Positions 62,711 to 64,000 of a stretch of DNA of 64,000 nucleotides are shown here, in pieces. This stretch comes from JBEEOW01 sp041191405 (GTDB lineage Bacteria > Bacteroidota > Bacteroidia > Cytophagales > UBA9547): assembly GCA_041191405.1 (NCBI GenBank), contig JBEEOW010000005.1, forward strand, positions 1 to 64,000. Direction: 5' to 3'. Under the pieces are notes generated by a model. It searched no databases. It was not told the DNA's origin and was given only the letters and a program-made list of their open reading frames with translations. The stretch's first letter is position 1. The number at the start of each line of letters is the position of its first letter. A program made the translations under genes and the position numbers.

Positions 62711-64000
62711 TTAAGCTTCTTCTAATGCTTTTGCCAATAAAGCAGATGTTGCTCTTGGATCAGCTTTACCCTTAGAGAGTTTCATTACATCACCCATAAA
62801 CATTTGCAACACTCCTTTTTTACCTCCTTTGTATTCAGCTACTTTCGCTGGATTTTTAGAAATAACTTCATTAATAATTCCAACTAACATACCTTCATCA
62901 GATTCTTGAATCAAGTTTTTCTCCTCGGCAATTTGTAAAGGTGTTTTTGATGGATTATTGATTAATTCTGGGAAAATTGTTTGTTGCGCAGCAGAGTGAC
63001 TTACTTTTTTGCTATCAATCAAAGCAATCAAATCAGCAATTTGAGCAGGTTTTACTGAAAAATTATTGATATGAAGCGTTAACTCATTCAAATAAGATTT
63101 CACTGGTCCCATCATCCAGTTTGAAGCAGCTTTGTAATTTGAAGTTGACTTACATATTTCATCAAAATACAATGCAATTTCCTTATTATCAGTCAATACG
63201 GTTGCATCATATTCTGGCAAACCATAATTTGAAGTAAATTTCAACAACAACTCTCTTGGTAACGCTGGCATTGATGCCTTAATACTTTGTAACCATTCTT
63301 CACTTACCAAAATTGGTTGCAAATCTGGTTCAGGATGATATCGATAGTCGTTTAACTCTTCTTTACTTCTTAATGCAGAAGTAGTTCCAGAGCCAGCATC
63401 AAAGTTTCTAGTTTCTGAAACAATTGGTTCGCCAGCTTCTTCAAGTTCAATTAAACGATTAATTTCAAACTCAATTGCACGTTGCACATTACGAATTGAG
63501 TTCATATTTTTAACCTCTACTTTTTTACCATAAACTGTTGAGCCTTTTTTCATAATCGAAATATTGGCATCACAACGCATAGAACCTTCTTCCATGTTAC
63601 CATCGCAAATTTCAAGGTAACGAACAAGTTTTCTTATTTCTGTTAAAAAAGCATAAGCTTCGTCCGAACTTCTTAAATCAGGTTCAGATACAATTTCAAT
63701 CAAAGGAACACCGGCACGGTTATAATCAACCAAAGTATCATGTTCCTCATTGATGTGCATAGATTTACCCGAATCCTCTTCCATGTGAATACGATTAAGT
63801 TTTATAACTTTCTCGCCTTCAGATGTTTTAATATGCACTTGTCCACCTTTACAGATAGGTTCTTTATCTTGTGTAATTTGATAACCTTTTGGAAGATCAG
63901 GATAAAAATAGTTTTTTCTATCGAAATAATTATATCTGTTAATTTCGCTATCTAAAGCCAAACCTATTTTAATAGAAAATTCAACTGCTTTTTTATTTGC
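62711..64000 (-). CDS. gatB: Asp-tRNA(Asn)/Glu-tRNA(Gln) amidotransferase subunit B (5' end outside the window)
   Basis: The C-terminal 429 residues of GatB, open to the last base of the window. It contacts the tRNA and phosphorylates the mischarged Glu or Asp with ATP. RNYFYPDLPKGYQI-type (here KNYFYPDLPKGYQITQ), DYNRAGVPLIEIVSEPD, EVKNMNSIRNVQRAIEFEI and YRYHPEPDLQP are family hallmarks. The apparent start at 63961 is internal (TTG); the gene continues upstream past 64000. The C-terminal YqeY-like domain is present. Confidence 0.95.
   Translation of the reverse strand, partial: ANKKAVEFSIKIGLALDSEINRYNYFDRKNYFYPDLPKGYQITQDKEPICKGGQVHIKTSEGEKVIKLNRIHMEEDSGKSMHINEEHDTLVDYNRAGVPLIEIVSEPDLRSSDEAYAFLTEIRKLVRYLEICDGNMEEGSMRCDANISIMKKGSTVYGKKVEVKNMNSIRNVQRAIEFEINRLIELEEAGEPIVSETRNFDAGSGTTSALRSKEELNDYRYHPEPDLQPILVSEEWLQSIKASMPALPRELLLKFTSNYGLPEYDATVLTDNKEIALYFDEICKSTSNYKAASNWMMGPVKSYLNELTLHINNFSVKPAQIADLIALIDSKKVSHSAAQQTIFPELINNPSKTPLQIAEEKNLIQESDEGMLVGIINEVISKNPAKVAEYKGGKKGVLQMFMGDVMKLSKGKADPRATSALLAKALEEA

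Noticed and set aside
1..64000. tRNA and other structured RNA genes
   Set aside because: No T-loop-like GTTCRANYC with matching arms was found by eye; a tRNAscan-SE or Infernal run would settle this.

Overview
The window looks like a chromosome segment of a low-GC member of the Bacteroidota. The evidence is A/T-rich DNA, Bacteroidota-type promoters (TTTG, about 20 bp, TAnnTTTG), a type IX secretion C-terminal sorting domain, two TonB-dependent receptors with carboxypeptidase-like N-terminal domains, DUF5686 and DUF4369 proteins, a Bacteroidota histone H1-like protein and a THX ribosomal peptide. I cannot name the genus. No tRNA, 16S/23S rRNA or CRISPR array was seen. One structured RNA gene, RNase P RNA, is clear.

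Layout. Positions 1-3950 look like accessory DNA: an SF1 (Upf1/COG1112-like) helicase overlaps a PLD-family nuclease gene, and a long imperfect inverted repeat follows. This resembles a Mokosh-type antiphage module. Positions 3994-22500 hold an M1 aminopeptidase, a biotin carrier subunit, a ClC transporter, a patatin-like membrane phospholipase, a DUF5686 outer-membrane protein, a thioredoxin-like protein, a TonB receptor under a perfect palindrome, a histone H1-like protein, a serine palmitoyltransferase-like enzyme and the biotin carboxylase that probably partners the distant carrier. Positions 23767-30045 are a suf iron-sulfur operon (sufB, C, D, S, E, a SufT-like gene and a bacilliredoxin).

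Positions 30119-38400 hold a GIDE-domain protein, purB, hisB, a PAP2 phosphatase, a DODA-like protein that has lost its metal-binding histidines, THX and clpB. Positions 38657-49670 hold a PIN/antitoxin pair, lipoproteins, pabC-like, sdaAB-like, gpsA, an SDR/acyl-CoA ligase pair, a saccharopine dehydrogenase-like gene and unknowns. Positions 50107-57967 group iron and oxidative-stress functions: a siderophore receptor with a PepSY reductase-like protein, an atypical response regulator, and divergent oxyR and an exported katG. Positions 58095-64000 hold a broken BLUF photoreceptor gene, rnpB, a T9SS-secreted protein, a TlpA-like lipoprotein and the 3' part of gatB.

Functional links. Fe-S assembly (suf), siderophore uptake and peroxide defence (oxyR-katG) form a coherent iron/redox theme. 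Many intergenic gaps carry small dispersed repeats (TTTAGGG-like arrays, GCCCTTTCAGGGC hairpins, a REP-like inverted pair). The strongest second-look items are the helicase/PLD module with its structured 3' element, the DODA-like protein with five His replaced, the palindromic operator at 15047-15087 and the Glu-substituted receiver domain.
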